64,000 nucleotides of DNA from NCBI GenBank assembly GCA_903834185.1, contig CAILHX010000010.1, positions 1 to 64,000 on the forward strand, in the 5' to 3' direction. The position numbers were made by a program, and so were the translations under genes. Position 1 is the stretch's first letter, and the number at the start of each line of letters is the position of its first letter. Of this stretch, positions 19,696 to 29,615 are shown in pieces. The notes beneath the pieces are model-generated. The model searched no databases. It saw nothing but the letters and a program-made list of their open reading frames with translations, and was not told the DNA's origin. Source of the stretch: an uncultured Methylophilaceae bacterium (GTDB taxonomy: Bacteria > Pseudomonadota > Gammaproteobacteria > Burkholderiales > Methylophilaceae).

Positions 19696-20148
19696 ATGAC
19701 CGCACAGTGGAAACCGAACGTCACCGTCGCCGCCATCATCGAACAGGATGGCAAATTCCTCATGGTGGAAGAAGAGTGCGCCGACGGCTTGCGCTTTAAT
19801 CAACCCGCCGGACATCTGGAAAACATGGAAACCCTGTTGCAGGCTGCAGTACGCGAAGTGCAGGAGGAGACCGCTTACCGTTTCCAGCCCACTGCCCTGC
19901 TAGGCACTTACTTGTGGAAACACCCGGACAAGGACCTTACTTATCTGCGTTTTGCCTTTATCGGCAACGTCACCGACCACGATCCCGAACAGCCGCTGGA
20001 TGATGGCATTACACGCGCTATCTGGATGACTGCTGATGAGATCCGTGCGTCGCAACAGTGGCACCGTAGCCCGCAAGTACTGCTGTGCCTGGAACATTAC
20101 CTTGCAGGACAACGATTCCCCCTTAATGTGATGGCACATCTATCGTGA
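19696..20148 (+). CDS. nudJ: NudJ-like Nudix phosphohydrolase
   Basis: The 150-residue protein contains a Nudix box, [14 protein letters not shown] followed by REVQEETA (pattern G-x5-E-x7-REUxEExG with the last G replaced by A). It starts [20 protein letters not shown], as in E. coli NudJ (YmfB), which removes phosphate from HMP-PP and nucleoside di/triphosphates. The ATG at 19696 lies 31 bases after the tRNA; longer in-frame readings run back through the tRNA gene and are not real. It overlaps mnmA by 4 bases, the same nudJ-mnmA order as in E. coli. Confidence 0.88.
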   Translation: MTAQWKPNVTVAAIIEQDGKFLMVEEECADGLRFNQPAGHLENMETLLQAAVREVQEETAYRFQPTALLGTYLWKHPDKDLTYLRFAFIGNVTDHDPEQPLDDGITRAIWMTADEIRASQQWHRSPQVLLCLEHYLAGQRFPLNVMAHLS

Positions 20149-21221
20149 AAATGCCGCGCGTCGTGGTCGGATTATCCGGCGGAGTGGATTCCTCTGTCGC
20201 CGCGTTGCTGCTCAAACAGCAAGGTTACGAGGTGGTAGGCCTGTTCATGAAGAACTGGGAAGACGACGACACTGAGGAATTCTGTCCATCCCGCCAGGAT
20301 CTGATCGACGCAGCTGCAGTTGCAGACCGCATCGGCATTGAGATCGAAGCGGTCAATTTTTCCAAGGAATACAAGGAAAGGGTATTCGCCAATTTCCTGG
20401 CGGAGTACAGTGCAGGACGTACGCCTAACCCCGATATCCTGTGTAATTCGGAGATCAAGTTCCGCGCCTTTCTGGATCACGCAATGCAACTGGGGGCTGA
20501 CCTCATCGCCACCGGCCACTACGCCAGAGTGCGTGAAGTGGATGGTTTATTCCAACTACTCAAGGCGGAAGATGGCAGCAAGGACCAAAGCTACTTTCTT
20601 TATCGCCTGAATCAGTCACAACTGGCGAAAACGCTTTTTCCGCTGGGCGATCTATACAAACGCGATGTGCGCGAGATCGCCCGTCAGGCAGGGCTGCCTA
20701 CCAGTGAAAAAAAGGACTCTACCGGCATCTGCTTCATCGGCGAGCGCCCTTTCCGCGAATTCCTCAATCGCTATCTACCCAAGCAACCTGGCGAAATGCG
20801 CACGGCTGAAGGCAAGGTCGTTGGCCGGCATGAAGGGCTGATGTACTACACTCTGGGTCAACGCCAGGGGCTGAATATCGGGGGTAGCAAGGATGGTAGC
20901 GGCGAACCCTGGTTTGTTGCAGCCAAGGACATGGTCAACAATGTGCTGACCGTAGTACAGGGGCACGAACATCCGCTATTGCTTAAACAACGCCTGGTAG
21001 CTCAGGATCTGCACTGGATTGCAGGCCATCAACCACGGGAGCATTGGGTGTATGCGGCCAAGACCCGCTACCGGCAGGCCGATGCGCCTTGCGAGATCGA
21101 CTCGCTCATTGCATCATCATGTGAAATCTGTTTTGCTGGAAAACAATGGGCGATCACGCCAGGCCAGTCCGTTGTGGTATATGAGAGCCAGGTATGTCTT
21201 GGTGGTGGAATAATCGTTTGA
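20145..21221 (+). CDS. mnmA: tRNA-specific 2-thiouridylase MnmA
   Basis: MnmA inserts sulfur at C2 of the wobble uridine (s2U34) of tRNAs for Lys, Glu and Gln, using ATP and a sulfur relay. The 358-residue protein has the PP-loop SGGVDSS at 11-17. The catalytic Cys pair is at Cys100 ([14 protein letters not shown]) and Cys196 ([17 protein letters not shown]), and the tRNA-binding stretch ATGHYARV is present. The start is GTG at 20145, overlapping the nudJ stop as GTGA; an ATG two codons later is the alternative. Cytoplasmic. The gene is convergent with merR, 25 bases apart. Confidence 0.97.
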   Translation: MKMPRVVVGLSGGVDSSVAALLLKQQGYEVVGLFMKNWEDDDTEEFCPSRQDLIDAAAVADRIGIEIEAVNFSKEYKERVFANFLAEYSAGRTPNPDILCNSEIKFRAFLDHAMQLGADLIATGHYARVREVDGLFQLLKAEDGSKDQSYFLYRLNQSQLAKTLFPLGDLYKRDVREIARQAGLPTSEKKDSTGICFIGERPFREFLNRYLPKQPGEMRTAEGKVVGRHEGLMYYTLGQRQGLNIGGSKDGSGEPWFVAAKDMVNNVLTVVQGHEHPLLLKQRLVAQDLHWIAGHQPREHWVYAAKTRYRQADAPCEIDSLIASSCEICFAGKQWAITPGQSVVVYESQVCLGGGIIV

Positions 21222-21246
21222 ACTAGGCCTGTTCAGCCAGCCACAC

Positions 21247-21657
21247 TTACTCGGAAAATTGCAGCAAATCCGCTACTTCCTGTAGTTCAGCACGCAAGCC
21301 AGCCCAATCGAAAGGCATCGCTTCCTCCTCAACCAGAGGTGGAACGAAGGGGATCACTTCGATCACAGGCCCTGCAACCGCAGCCTGAGCAGACTCTTCC
21401 AGACGGTGGCGTGCACCGTTGATAGTGAACCCTTGCTCATACAGCAGGTCGCGGATGCGACGAATGAGGATAACTTCATGATGCTGGTAATAGCGGCGGT
21501 TACCGCGTCTTTTTACGGGTTTAAGTTGCGTGAACTCCTGTTCCCAATAACGCAGCACATGCGGCTTGACTCCGCACAGGTCGCTCACTTCACCGATGGT
21601 GAAATAGCGCTTTGCCGGAATGGGCGGCAGTGGGGTTTTACTTACGGCTTCCGGCAT
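21247..21657 (-). CDS. MerR-family transcriptional regulator
   Basis: The 136-residue protein has a winged-helix MerR DNA-binding domain near the N-terminus ([20 protein letters not shown] then [20 protein letters not shown]). A dimerisation helix and a short acidic C-terminal tail follow. No metal-binding Cys cluster is present. This is the small MerR protein that commonly follows ihfA in proteobacteria; its regulon is unknown. The gene overlaps the end of ihfA by 20 bases, so the two are almost certainly co-transcribed. Confidence 0.88.
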   Translation of the reverse strand: MPEAVSKTPLPPIPAKRYFTIGEVSDLCGVKPHVLRYWEQEFTQLKPVKRRGNRRYYQHHEVILIRRIRDLLYEQGFTINGARHRLEESAQAAVAGPVIEVIPFVPPLVEEEAMPFDWAGLRAELQEVADLLQFSE

Positions 21658-21940
21658 AAGTTTGTTCCACCGTGGTCTTTAACTTTTGACTTGCGTGGAA
21701 TGTCACAACGCGCCGCGCCGTGATAGGGATACCTTCGCCGGTCTTGGGGTTACGACCAGGTCGTTCGGATTTTTGACGCAATTCGAAATTGCCGAAGCCG
21801 GACAACTTTACAATCTCACCATCTTCCAGTGACGTGCGGATCTCCTCAAAAAAGGCCTCCACCATGTCTTTGGCTTCACGCTTGTTCAGTCCGACCTGTT
21901 CAAACAGCATGTCGGCCAAATCTGCTTTAGTTAGTGTCAT
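21638..21940 (-). CDS. ihfA: Integration host factor subunit alpha
   Basis: IHF-alpha pairs with IHF-beta to bend DNA sharply at specific sites and helps sigma-54 activation, recombination and replication. The 100-residue protein starts [20 protein letters not shown] and has the beta-arm signature [20 protein letters not shown] followed by [16 protein letters not shown]. The length is standard. It lies 34 bases after pheT, the conserved pheST-ihfA order, and overlaps merR. Confidence 0.96.
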   Translation of the reverse strand: MTLTKADLADMLFEQVGLNKREAKDMVEAFFEEIRTSLEDGEIVKLSGFGNFELRQKSERPGRNPKTGEGIPITARRVVTFHASQKLKTTVEQTYAGSRK

Positions 21941-21974
21941 ACATACCCTCTTGCATATTTATCTAGCTATTTTA

Positions 21975-24335
21975 TCAATTACGTAAAACTGCACCAAATT
22001 TCTGCGACAACAAATCAAGCAACTTCGCTACCGCAGAATCGGCATCCTGATCCATCAATGTTTTTTGAGTATCTTGCATAAGCACTAGAAATGCAAGGCT
22101 TTTTTTATGTTCTTCTATGCCTTTTCCGCGATAAACATCAAACAGGGCAATCTCACTGACTGCCGGAATCTTCGCATCTCGCATGGCATCTATGAGATTT
22201 TGCGCTGCTATGTTCTCATCGACCACTACGGCGATATCGCGGCGTAATGGCGGAAATTTAGCGATCTCCGTGAATTTAGTCACCGATGTTTTCAGCACTG
22301 CCGACAACTCCAGCTCAAACATCACTACGCCCTGTTGCAGACCATATTGTTGCTGCCAGCGCGGGTGCAAAACACCTATGATGCCGACTTCCTCATCGCC
22401 GATGAAGATACGCGCGCATTGCCCCGGATGCAAAGCCGGGTGAGATGCAACAACAAACCGCAGCGGCACTCCCAACACAGCTTCAACGTCTGCTTTTACA
22501 TCAAAAAAATCTACTTTACGCGCAACCTCACCCCATTGCTCGGGATCAACATCGCCATAACACAACCCTGATAATTTTGTTTTTTGCGCATAATTTTCAG
22601 AATCTTTTGTAAAACACGCACCGATCTCAAACAATCTCACCCGTTCCTGTTGACGGTTCAGATTGAAAATCAGCGTATCAAGCAAACCGCCAAAGATACT
22701 GGAGCGCATCACACTCATATTGCTGGCGATAGGATTGGCCAGTTTGATCGGGCTGGTATTCCCCGCCAGATCGCGCTCCCAGGCTGCTTCTACAAAACTG
22801 TAAGTCACCACTTCCCGATAAGCTCTGGCAGCCAGCAAGGCACGGATATCATGCGCAGTGCGCAGACTCTCATTTTGCGGCAACATGTTCAGCGCGGCTA
22901 TGGGCGGCAACGCCGGGATGTTATTGTATCCGTGCAGACGTGCCAGCTCCTCGATCAGGTCTTCTTCGATCTCGATATCAAAGCGGTATGAAGGAGGACT
23001 CACCACAAAATCATCACCGCGTTGCTCAAACTCAAATCCGGATTCGCGTAGCATTTTGGCGATGCTCGCCGGCCCCAGTGCAATGCCCAACACCTTGTCG
23101 GCACGCTGGGTACGCAGTGTAACTGGCGAACGTTGCGGCAAATCCTGTTGCGACACAGCTTCCGTCACGCTTCCGGGGTTGCCGCCGCAGATTTCCACCA
23201 CCAGTTGCGTGGCACGCTCAATCGCACCGCGTTGCAGATTGAAATCGACACCGCGCTCAAAACGATATGACGCATCCGATGAAAAACCCAGCTCTCGTGC
23301 CTTACCGGCAATGACGGCAGGCTGGAAAAAGGCGCTTTCCAGAAATACTTCTGTGGTCACATCGCTTACAGCACTATCCGCACCGCCCATCACCCCGGCA
23401 AGCGCCAGAACCTGGTTGTCGTCGGCGATCAACAATGTTGAGGCATCGGGGCTCACGACAAGCTCGTTGAGCAACTTGAGTTGTTCGCCGGGCAGGGCCC
23501 AACGCACATGAATGTGCCCCTGCAGCTTGCGGTTATCGAAAGCATGCAGAGGCTGCCCGAGCTCGAGCATGACGTAATTGGTGATGTCTACCAGTACGCT
23601 GATACAGCGCAGTCCGCAACGCTCGATACGCTGTTTCATCCATTCCGGTGTCGCCCGGCTGGCATCGATGCCGGTGATGATACGACCACAGTAACGCGGG
23701 CAGGCTTGCGCCGCATCCAGCTCCACTTCACGCTGTTGGTTGTGGGTAGCTTTCACGGGGGAAATGTCCGGCAGATTGAGTGCTGTCGCGGTTAACGCGC
23801 TCACTTCGCGCGCAATACCGGTCAGCGACAAACAATCTGCACGGTTCGGCGTGAGCTTCAGGGTCAGCAGCTGGTCATCCAGCCTCAGATATTCGCGTAT
23901 AGGGGTACCGACTGGCGCATCCTCCGGCAATATCATCAGCCCGACGGCTTCCTCTGTGATGCCCAATTCGCGCGACGAACACAGCATGCCGAATGATTCT
24001 ATACCGCGCACTTTCGCCTGACTGATCTCCAGTCCGGGCAATTTGGCACCCACCAATGCACAAGGCACTTTCAGGCCGGCGGCTACATTGGAAGCACCGC
24101 ACACAATCTGCAGCGGTGCGTTCTGGCCGACTTCGATTTTGCATAGCTTCAGCTTGTCGGCATCAGGATGCTTTTCAACGGAGAGCACCTGCGCGACCAC
24201 CACATTGCTAAAGGTTGCTGCAGCCGGGTGCAGCTCTTCCAGCTCGAGCCCGGCCATGGTCAGCAAATCGCCCAGCGCCTCGGTGGAGAGCGGGGGATTG
24301 ACCAGACTGCGCAGCCATTGTTCGGAGAATTGCAT
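21975..24335 (-). CDS. pheT: Phenylalanine-tRNA ligase beta subunit
   Basis: PheT is the large subunit of the alpha2-beta2 enzyme that charges tRNA-Phe and carries editing activity. From the start at 24335 (MQFSEQWLRSLVNPPLSTEA) it has 786 residues. A Met at 24407 would add 24 hydrophobic residues that overlap pheS, and is rejected. Domains in order: tRNA-binding OB-fold (VVVAQVLSVEKHPDADKLKL), B3/B4 editing domain, B5, catalytic-like core (RSSIFGGLLDTLIFNLNRQQ), and the C-terminal anticodon-binding domain (KFTEIAKFPPLRRDIAVVVD). It lies 16 bases after pheS. Confidence 0.96.
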   Translation of the reverse strand: MQFSEQWLRSLVNPPLSTEALGDLLTMAGLELEELHPAAATFSNVVVAQVLSVEKHPDADKLKLCKIEVGQNAPLQIVCGASNVAAGLKVPCALVGAKLPGLEISQAKVRGIESFGMLCSSRELGITEEAVGLMILPEDAPVGTPIREYLRLDDQLLTLKLTPNRADCLSLTGIAREVSALTATALNLPDISPVKATHNQQREVELDAAQACPRYCGRIITGIDASRATPEWMKQRIERCGLRCISVLVDITNYVMLELGQPLHAFDNRKLQGHIHVRWALPGEQLKLLNELVVSPDASTLLIADDNQVLALAGVMGGADSAVSDVTTEVFLESAFFQPAVIAGKARELGFSSDASYRFERGVDFNLQRGAIERATQLVVEICGGNPGSVTEAVSQQDLPQRSPVTLRTQRADKVLGIALGPASIAKMLRESGFEFEQRGDDFVVSPPSYRFDIEIEEDLIEELARLHGYNNIPALPPIAALNMLPQNESLRTAHDIRALLAARAYREVVTYSFVEAAWERDLAGNTSPIKLANPIASNMSVMRSSIFGGLLDTLIFNLNRQQERVRLFEIGACFTKDSENYAQKTKLSGLCYGDVDPEQWGEVARKVDFFDVKADVEAVLGVPLRFVVASHPALHPGQCARIFIGDEEVGIIGVLHPRWQQQYGLQQGVVMFELELSAVLKTSVTKFTEIAKFPPLRRDIAVVVDENIAAQNLIDAMRDAKIPAVSEIALFDVYRGKGIEEHKKSLAFLVLMQDTQKTLMDQDADSAVAKLLDLLSQKFGAVLRN

Positions 24336-24351
24336 GCTGTTAGTTACTAGG

Positions 24352-25398
24352 TTAGTTAAATTGGGAAAGAAAACGTAGATCGCCTTCAAAAAACAGGCGC
24401 AGATCATTGATGCCGTAACGCAACATGGTCAAACGATCCGGCCCCATGCCGAAAGCGAAGCCAAGATATTTTTCCGGGTCTATGCCGCCAGCCCGCAGCA
24501 CGTTGGGGTGTACCATGCCGCAACCGGCGATCTCCAGCCAGCGGCCTTTATTGGCGCCGCTGATGAAGGCAACATCAATCTCGGCGGATGGCTCGGTGAA
24601 TGGGAAGAATGAAGGACGGAAGCGGACCTGCAAGTCATCCGACTCAAAGAACTGGCGCAGGAAATCGATCACCACGCCTTTTAGCGCGGCGAAGCTGGCG
24701 TTCTCGCTGACCCACAAACCTTCCACCTGATGGAACATGGGTGAATGCGTAGCATCGGAATCCACCCGGTAAACGCGCCCGGGGGCGATCATGCGTATCT
24801 CCGGCATCACTTCCAAACCCGCATATTTTTCCATGTGCGCCTGCATATAACGAATCTGTACCGGGCTGGTGTGCGTGCGCAGCAGTACGTCTTCGCGCAC
24901 ATTGCCGTCATCGTCCTGCAAATAGAAAGTGTCGTGCATGGAACGCGCAGGATGTTTTTCCGGCGTGTTCATGGCGGTGAAATTATGCCAATCTGTTTCG
25001 ATCTCCGGCCCTTCAGCCACTTCAAAACCTATGGATTGGAACAGCCTTTCAATACGCGCCAGCGTTTGCGATACCGGGTGTATGCTACCCACACCGCGCC
25101 CACGACCTGGCAGCGTCACATCCACCGTATCGCTCGCCAGCTTTTGCGCTTGCTCGGCCATCAATATGGATTCACGTCTGCTGCTGACCAGCCCTTCCAC
25201 GGCTTGCTTGGCAACATTGATCGCGGCCCCGGCTGCGGGGCGCTCTTCCGCCGACAACTTGCCCAATTGCTTGAGTTGTTCGGTAAGTACGCCGCTCTTG
25301 CCCAGGAAACGGGCTTTGACCTGTTCCAGATCGTTTATGGTAGCCACTGCCGCAAGTGCGGTTTCGGCTTCAGCAATAATGGGAGCGAATTGACTCAT
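24352..25398 (-). CDS. pheS: Phenylalanine-tRNA ligase alpha subunit
   Basis: PheS is the catalytic subunit of phenylalanyl-tRNA synthetase. The 348-residue protein has an N-terminal coiled coil (residues about 1-85, [20 protein letters not shown]). The class II core follows with motif 2 ([29 protein letters not shown]) and motif 3 ([20 protein letters not shown]). No ribosome site of standard strength is seen before the ATG. A hairpin plus T run separates it from rplT. No Phe-rich leader peptide such as E. coli pheM is present in the gap. Confidence 0.97.
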   Translation of the reverse strand: MSQFAPIIAEAETALAAVATINDLEQVKARFLGKSGVLTEQLKQLGKLSAEERPAAGAAINVAKQAVEGLVSSRRESILMAEQAQKLASDTVDVTLPGRGRGVGSIHPVSQTLARIERLFQSIGFEVAEGPEIETDWHNFTAMNTPEKHPARSMHDTFYLQDDDGNVREDVLLRTHTSPVQIRYMQAHMEKYAGLEVMPEIRMIAPGRVYRVDSDATHSPMFHQVEGLWVSENASFAALKGVVIDFLRQFFESDDLQVRFRPSFFPFTEPSAEIDVAFISGANKGRWLEIAGCGMVHPNVLRAGGIDPEKYLGFAFGMGPDRLTMLRYGINDLRLFFEGDLRFLSQFN

Positions 25399-25453
25399 TT
25401 AATATGAATTATGCAGTATGAGACAAAAAATCAGAATCCAAAAAAACAGGAAC

Positions 25454-25480
25454 AAAAAAAGGAGGCTCAGCCTCCTTTTT
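25454..25480 (-). terminator. Rho-independent terminator or attenuator between rplT and pheS
   Basis: On the minus strand a GGAGGC-TGA-GCCTCC hairpin (25461-25475) is followed by seven T residues (25454-25460). On the plus strand the same stem is followed by five T. It lies in the 96-bp rplT-pheS gap, so part of the ribosomal-protein transcripts should stop here, letting pheST be set lower than rplT. Confidence 0.85.
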
Positions 25481-25494
25481 CTGCTTGCACCTGA

Positions 25495-25857
25495 TTAAGC
25501 AGCGCCGAGGCTGGCCTTTGCCAATTCAACGAACTTGGCGAATGCCGGCTTATCGAACACAGCCAGATCGGACAGCATCTTGCGATCCACTTCAACTGCG
25601 GATTTCTTCAAGCCGTTCATAAACCGGCTGTAGGTCAGGCCGAACTCACGGGAACCCGCATTGATACGTGCGATCCACAAGGTACGGAACTGACGCTTCC
25701 TTTGTCTACGGTCACGGTACGCATATTGTCCGGCCTTCATCACCGCCTGCTTGGCGATGCGGTAGACATTCTTGCGACGACCGCGATAGCCCTTGGCTGC
25801 GTCTAAAACTTTTTTGTGTCGTGCGCGAGCGATGACACCACGTTTTACTCTTGGCAT
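25495..25857 (-). CDS. rplT: Ribosomal protein L20
   Basis: L20 binds 23S rRNA early in 50S assembly and in some bacteria represses its own operon. The 120-residue basic protein starts [20 protein letters not shown] and has the conserved [20 protein letters not shown] and [20 protein letters not shown] segments. It follows rpmI after 12 bases in the classic infC-rpmI-rplT order, and a strong terminator-like hairpin follows. Confidence 0.98.
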   Translation of the reverse strand: MPRVKRGVIARARHKKVLDAAKGYRGRRKNVYRIAKQAVMKAGQYAYRDRRQRKRQFRTLWIARINAGSREFGLTYSRFMNGLKKSAVEVDRKMLSDLAVFDKPAFAKFVELAKASLGAA

Positions 25858-25869
25858 GCCTTCTCTCCT

Positions 25870-26067
25870 TTATGCGAACGGCAACATGGCGCGTATGGAT
25901 TTCACATCACTCGCCACAATGTTAACGGTACCACGCAGCTGACGCTTGTTTTTGGTGGTCTTCTTGGTGAGGATGTGGCGCTTGAACGCCTGTCCCCGCT
26001 TGATAGTGCCACCAGCGCGGACTTTGAACCGCTTGGCTGCACCACTTTTGGTCTTCATCTTGGGCAT
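25870..26067 (-). CDS. rpmI: Ribosomal protein L35
   Basis: L35 is a small basic protein of the large ribosomal subunit. The 65-residue sequence starts [20 protein letters not shown] and continues [20 protein letters not shown], both diagnostic. It sits between infC (109 bases upstream) and rplT (12 bases downstream). Confidence 0.98.
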   Translation of the reverse strand: MPKMKTKSGAAKRFKVRAGGTIKRGQAFKRHILTKKTTKNKRQLRGTVNIVASDVKSIRAMLPFA

Positions 26068-26176
26068 TTTGTAACTCCTGGTTAAACTATTTTCATAGTC
26101 GGATTACTGAAATAAGCAATCGGGCATCCCATAGCCACGTCACTTACTACTTATTACCTTAGCCAACTTAATTGAA

Positions 26177-26707
26177 TTAAGCGGCTTTCGGCTTCTTAAC
26201 GGGAGAAAGCACCATCACCAGCTGCCTTCCCTCCATCTTCGGGTACTGCTCTACTGCTGCATATTCGGCCAGATCGGCTTCCACACGCTTCAACAGGGCA
26301 TGCCCCAATTCCTGGTGGGTGATTTCACGGCCACGAAAACGCAACGTGATCTTGGCCTTGTCACCCTCTTCTAAAAATCGCACCAAGTTACGCAACTTGA
26401 CGCCGTAGTCCCCATCGTCCGTTCCCGGACGGAATTTCACTTCTTTAACATGAACCTGCTTTTGTTTCAGCTTGGTCTCGTGTTGCTTTTTGCTCTCACG
26501 ATATTTGAATTTGCCGTAATCCATCAGCCTGCAAACCGGCGGCTTGGCGGTAGGCGCAATTTCAACCAGGTCAATATCAGCCTCTTCCGCCAATGCCAAC
26601 GCTTGCTGCAAACTGACGATGCCTATAGGTTCGCCTTCTATACCGACCAGTCGAATCTCGGGTGTCGTAATGTCGCCGTTGATCCGTGTTTCTTTATCTT
26701 GAGCTAT
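26177..26707 (-). CDS. infC: Translation initiation factor IF-3 (AUA start codon)
   Basis: IF-3 checks start-codon pairing on the 30S subunit and keeps the subunits apart. The family N-terminus ([20 protein letters not shown]) lies upstream of the first ordinary start codon. It is preceded by an ATA codon at 26705-26707 with a GGAG ribosome site 8 bases before it, giving 176 residues. No ATG, GTG or TTG exists in a suitable place. E. coli infC uses AUU in the same way, which lets IF-3 repress its own translation; AUA here should act likewise. Later signatures: [48 protein letters not shown] and [14 protein letters not shown]. Confidence 0.93.
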   Translation of the reverse strand: MAQDKETRINGDITTPEIRLVGIEGEPIGIVSLQQALALAEEADIDLVEIAPTAKPPVCRLMDYGKFKYRESKKQHETKLKQKQVHVKEVKFRPGTDDGDYGVKLRNLVRFLEEGDKAKITLRFRGREITHQELGHALLKRVEADLAEYAAVEQYPKMEGRQLVMVLSPVKKPKAA

Positions 26708-26845
26708 CGCAAATTCTCCAAGTTAATCCCGTCAATTTTTGTCACCATAATTAAGCAAGTGGTGCCAATTCCGGGTAATTTTAATAAAAATCTACTATTA
26801 ATTTATTAAAAGTTAAAAGCCAATACCAATAAAAACAAAACCGCG

Positions 26846-28753
26846 CTAACCCCTGTTAGTGACCTCTGCCGCAAGCTTGTCCAGCAAGTCTTGTAGCGGC
26901 ATTGAACCTAGGTCTTCACCTTTTCGGGTACGCACGGCAAGTTGCCCACTTTGCATTTCCCTATCACCAGCAACCAGCTGATAAGGGATACGCTGTAAGC
27001 TATGTTCGCGGATTTTATAGCTTATTTTTTCATTTCTCAAGTCCGATTGCACGCGCAAGCCCAACTGTTGCATTTGTGAGACAACATTTTGCACGTATTC
27101 CGCCTGTGCACTGGTGATATTCATCACCACCGCTTGTACCGGAGCAAGCCACAACGGCATTGCTCCAGCATGGTTCTCGATCAATATACCGATAAAGCGT
27201 TCCATGGAGCCGAGAATAGCACGGTGCAACATCACCGGCGGCTTGCGAGCGCTGTCTTCATCCACATATTCAGCGCCCAGACGTACCGGCAGATTGAAAT
27301 CCAGTTGTATGGTACCGCATTGCCACAGGCGACCCAATGAATCTTTCAACGTGAATTCCACTTTGGGGCCGTAGAACGCACCTTCGCCAGGCTGCAGGTC
27401 ATACGCCAGATTGTTCTGCTGCAACGCAGCCGCCAAACCCGCCTCCGCCTTGTCCCAGGTTTCGTCGCTACCTACGCGTTTTTCAGGACGGGTGGAGAGC
27501 TTGACCAACACATCGTCGAAACCGAAATCCTTGTAAACATCCTGCAGCATGACGATAAACGCCGAAACTTCACTCTGCACTTGTTCTTCGGTACAGAAGA
27601 TATGCGCATCGTCCTGGGTAAAGCCGCGCACCCGCATCAGGCCGTGCAAAGCGCCGGAAGGCTCATTGCGATGACAGGAGCCGAATTCAGCCAGGCGTAA
27701 CGGCAATTCACGGTAACTATGCAAACCGTGGTTGAATATCTGTACATGGCCGGGGCAGTTCATCGGCTTAACCGCGTATTCGCGATTCTCGGATGACGTG
27801 GAGAACATATTCTCGTGATAGTTCTCCCAGTGGCCGGACTTCTCCCACAAACTGCGGTCCATGATGGTGGGCGTGCGCACTTCCTGATAACCGTACTGCA
27901 CGAACTTGTCGCGCATATATTGTTCGATCTGCTGCCACAAAGACCAGCCTTTGGGATGCCAGAACACCATACCGGGGGCTTCGTCCTGCATATGGAACAA
28001 TTCCAGATGCTTGCCCAGCTTGCGGTGATCGCGTTTTTCGGCTTCCTCCAGCATATGCAGGTATGCATTCTGGTCTTCCTTTTTTGCCCAGGCCGTGCCA
28101 TACACACGCTGCAGCATTTCATTCTTTGAGTCGCCACGCCAGTAAGCGCCCGCTAACTTCATCAGCTTGAATACCTTGAGTTTGCCGGTGGAAGGCACAT
28201 GCGGACCGCGACACAAGTCGGTGAAGTCGCCTTCGGTATACAAGGACACTTCCTCATTGGAAGGGATGCTGGCAATGATCTCGGCCTTGTAGTGCTCATT
28301 GATGGATTTGAAATAGGCCACCGCCTCATCGCGCGGCAGTACGCTTCTGCTCACCGGAATATCGCGTTTGGAGAGTTCCAGCATGCGTTTTTCTATGGCT
28401 TCCAGATCATCCGGAGTGAATGGACGTTTGTATGAAAAATCATAAAAGAAACCGTTTTCGATCACCGGGCCTATGGTTACCTGTGCATCCGGGAACAACT
28501 CTTTCACCGCATATGCCAGTAAGTGCGCGGTGGAGTGGCGGATCACATCCAGACCTTCAGCATCGCGGTCGGTGACGATGGCGAGATCGACATCATCACT
28601 GATGAGATGAGATGTATCCACCAGCTTGCCATTCACCTTGCCTGCAAGTGCCGCACGTGCCAACCCCGCGCCTATACTGGCAGCGACATCAGCAACGGTG
28701 ACGGCAGCATCGAACTTGCGCTCGGAACCGTCTGGAAGGCGGACAACAGGCAT
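26846..28753 (-). CDS. thrS: Threonine-tRNA ligase
   Basis: ThrRS charges tRNA-Thr. The 635-residue protein has the full bacterial architecture: an N-terminal TGS domain ([20 protein letters not shown]), the editing domain with [20 protein letters not shown], then the class II catalytic core. The core includes zinc-binding residues ([10 protein letters not shown], and His in [20 protein letters not shown]). A C-terminal anticodon-binding domain ([20 protein letters not shown]) ends it. In E. coli thrS represses its own translation through a tRNA-like leader; the 5' region here was not resolved for such a fold. The gene leads the thrS-infC-rpmI-rplT block and lies downstream of tRNA-Val. Confidence 0.97.
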   Translation of the reverse strand: MPVVRLPDGSERKFDAAVTVADVAASIGAGLARAALAGKVNGKLVDTSHLISDDVDLAIVTDRDAEGLDVIRHSTAHLLAYAVKELFPDAQVTIGPVIENGFFYDFSYKRPFTPDDLEAIEKRMLELSKRDIPVSRSVLPRDEAVAYFKSINEHYKAEIIASIPSNEEVSLYTEGDFTDLCRGPHVPSTGKLKVFKLMKLAGAYWRGDSKNEMLQRVYGTAWAKKEDQNAYLHMLEEAEKRDHRKLGKHLELFHMQDEAPGMVFWHPKGWSLWQQIEQYMRDKFVQYGYQEVRTPTIMDRSLWEKSGHWENYHENMFSTSSENREYAVKPMNCPGHVQIFNHGLHSYRELPLRLAEFGSCHRNEPSGALHGLMRVRGFTQDDAHIFCTEEQVQSEVSAFIVMLQDVYKDFGFDDVLVKLSTRPEKRVGSDETWDKAEAGLAAALQQNNLAYDLQPGEGAFYGPKVEFTLKDSLGRLWQCGTIQLDFNLPVRLGAEYVDEDSARKPPVMLHRAILGSMERFIGILIENHAGAMPLWLAPVQAVVMNITSAQAEYVQNVVSQMQQLGLRVQSDLRNEKISYKIREHSLQRIPYQLVAGDREMQSGQLAVRTRKGEDLGSMPLQDLLDKLAAEVTNRG

Positions 28754-28799
28754 AGCTGTACTCTAAAAACCTACACTACAAAAAATTAACAGAAGCCTT

Positions 28800-28822
28800 A
28801 AAACAGGATCTTAATGTCCTGT
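28800..28822 (-). terminator. Terminator after tRNA-Val
   Basis: On the minus strand ACAGGA, an 8-base loop and TCCTGT are followed directly by TTT. The hairpin lies 25 bases after the tRNA-Val 3' end and 47 bases before the thrS start, and would separate the tRNA transcript from thrS. Confidence 0.55.
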
Positions 28823-28846
28823 CCGCCGACTTCTGTCATTTATCAT

Positions 28847-28923
28847 TGGTAGGCGCGATTGGACTCGAACCAACGACCCCCACCATGTCAAGGTGGTGCT
28901 CTAACCAGCTGAGCTACGCGCCT
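28847..28923 (-). tRNA. tRNA-Val (anticodon GAC)
   Basis: On the minus strand the 77-nt cloverleaf has acceptor AGGCGCG/CGCGCCT, D-arm AGCTCAGCTGGTTAGAGC, anticodon stem CCACC/GGTGG with loop TTGACAT, T-arm GTTCGAGTC, discriminator A and encoded CCA. The anticodon is GAC, reading valine GUC/GUU. A candidate -10 (TACAAT on the minus strand) lies about 35 bases upstream. Confidence 0.97.
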
Positions 28924-29005
28924 GCTTATCTCTTATGCTGTAGCAAAAGAGCCGTGGATTGTACCGAAAACAGCAGGTCAAAGCAAACTTGCAACGGGCT
29001 ATAAT

Positions 29006-29608
29006 GTGAAAGTGTCTCCCCTTCCCGACCCCGCTATTCTTGAAAAAATCACTGAGCTGCTAACTAGTCAGGGATGGGCTGTGATTGAGAATTTTGTGCC
29101 ACGTGTGGTGATTACCCAGCTCGCGCAAGAAACACGGCAACAGGAATTGCGGCGTGCCGGCGTTGGCAAACCTCGTACTGTGAACAACGATATCCGCGGC
29201 GATCATATCCTGTGGCTGGACGCATCCAATTCCAGCAAATTGCAGCAAGCGTATCTGAAGCTTACCGAACATCTCAGATTGGCGCTTAACCGCGACATGA
29301 GGCTGGGCTTATTCGAATTCGAAGCGCACCTCGCGCACTATCCTGTAGGCGCTTTTTACCGTAAACATCTGGATAGCTTTCAGCAGGATAACCACAGGGT
29401 GTTGAGTAGCGTGCTGTATCTGAACCAGGACTGGCAGACGGAGCACGGCGGGCAATTACGCTTGTATCTGAACAGCGACAAGCATGTAGATGTATTGCCG
29501 CACGGTGGGACGCTGGTGCTATTTTTCTCCGACCAATTCTGGCATGAAGTACTTCCCGCTACGCGCGACCGGCTGAGCATTACCGGCTGGTTCAAGAGCC
29601 GCAGTTGA
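29006..29608 (+). CDS. 2-oxoglutarate/Fe(II)-dependent oxygenase (prolyl 4-hydroxylase/SM-20-like)
   Basis: The 200-residue protein carries the metal-binding HxD...H triad: His121 and Asp123 in FYRKHLDSF, and His180 in SDQFWHEVLP. An Arg for 2-oxoglutarate is near 189 (RDRLSITGWFK). This is the pattern of SM-20/EGL-9-like prolyl hydroxylases; the target protein or substrate is unknown. The first start is GTG at 29006, with a second GTG at 29012. A perfect TATAAT (29000-29005) touches the first GTG, so transcription may begin at about 29012 and the mRNA could be leaderless. It is convergent with the DUF2818 gene, 7 bases apart. Confidence 0.88.
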   Translation: MKVSPLPDPAILEKITELLTSQGWAVIENFVPRVVITQLAQETRQQELRRAGVGKPRTVNNDIRGDHILWLDASNSSKLQQAYLKLTEHLRLALNRDMRLGLFEFEAHLAHYPVGAFYRKHLDSFQQDNHRVLSSVLYLNQDWQTEHGGQLRLYLNSDKHVDVLPHGGTLVLFFSDQFWHEVLPATRDRLSITGWFKSRS

Positions 29609-29615
29609 CTAAAAT

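Noticed and set aside
25399-25494. Possible pheM-type leader peptide
   Set aside because: No ATG or run of Phe codons is present in the gap on the minus strand.
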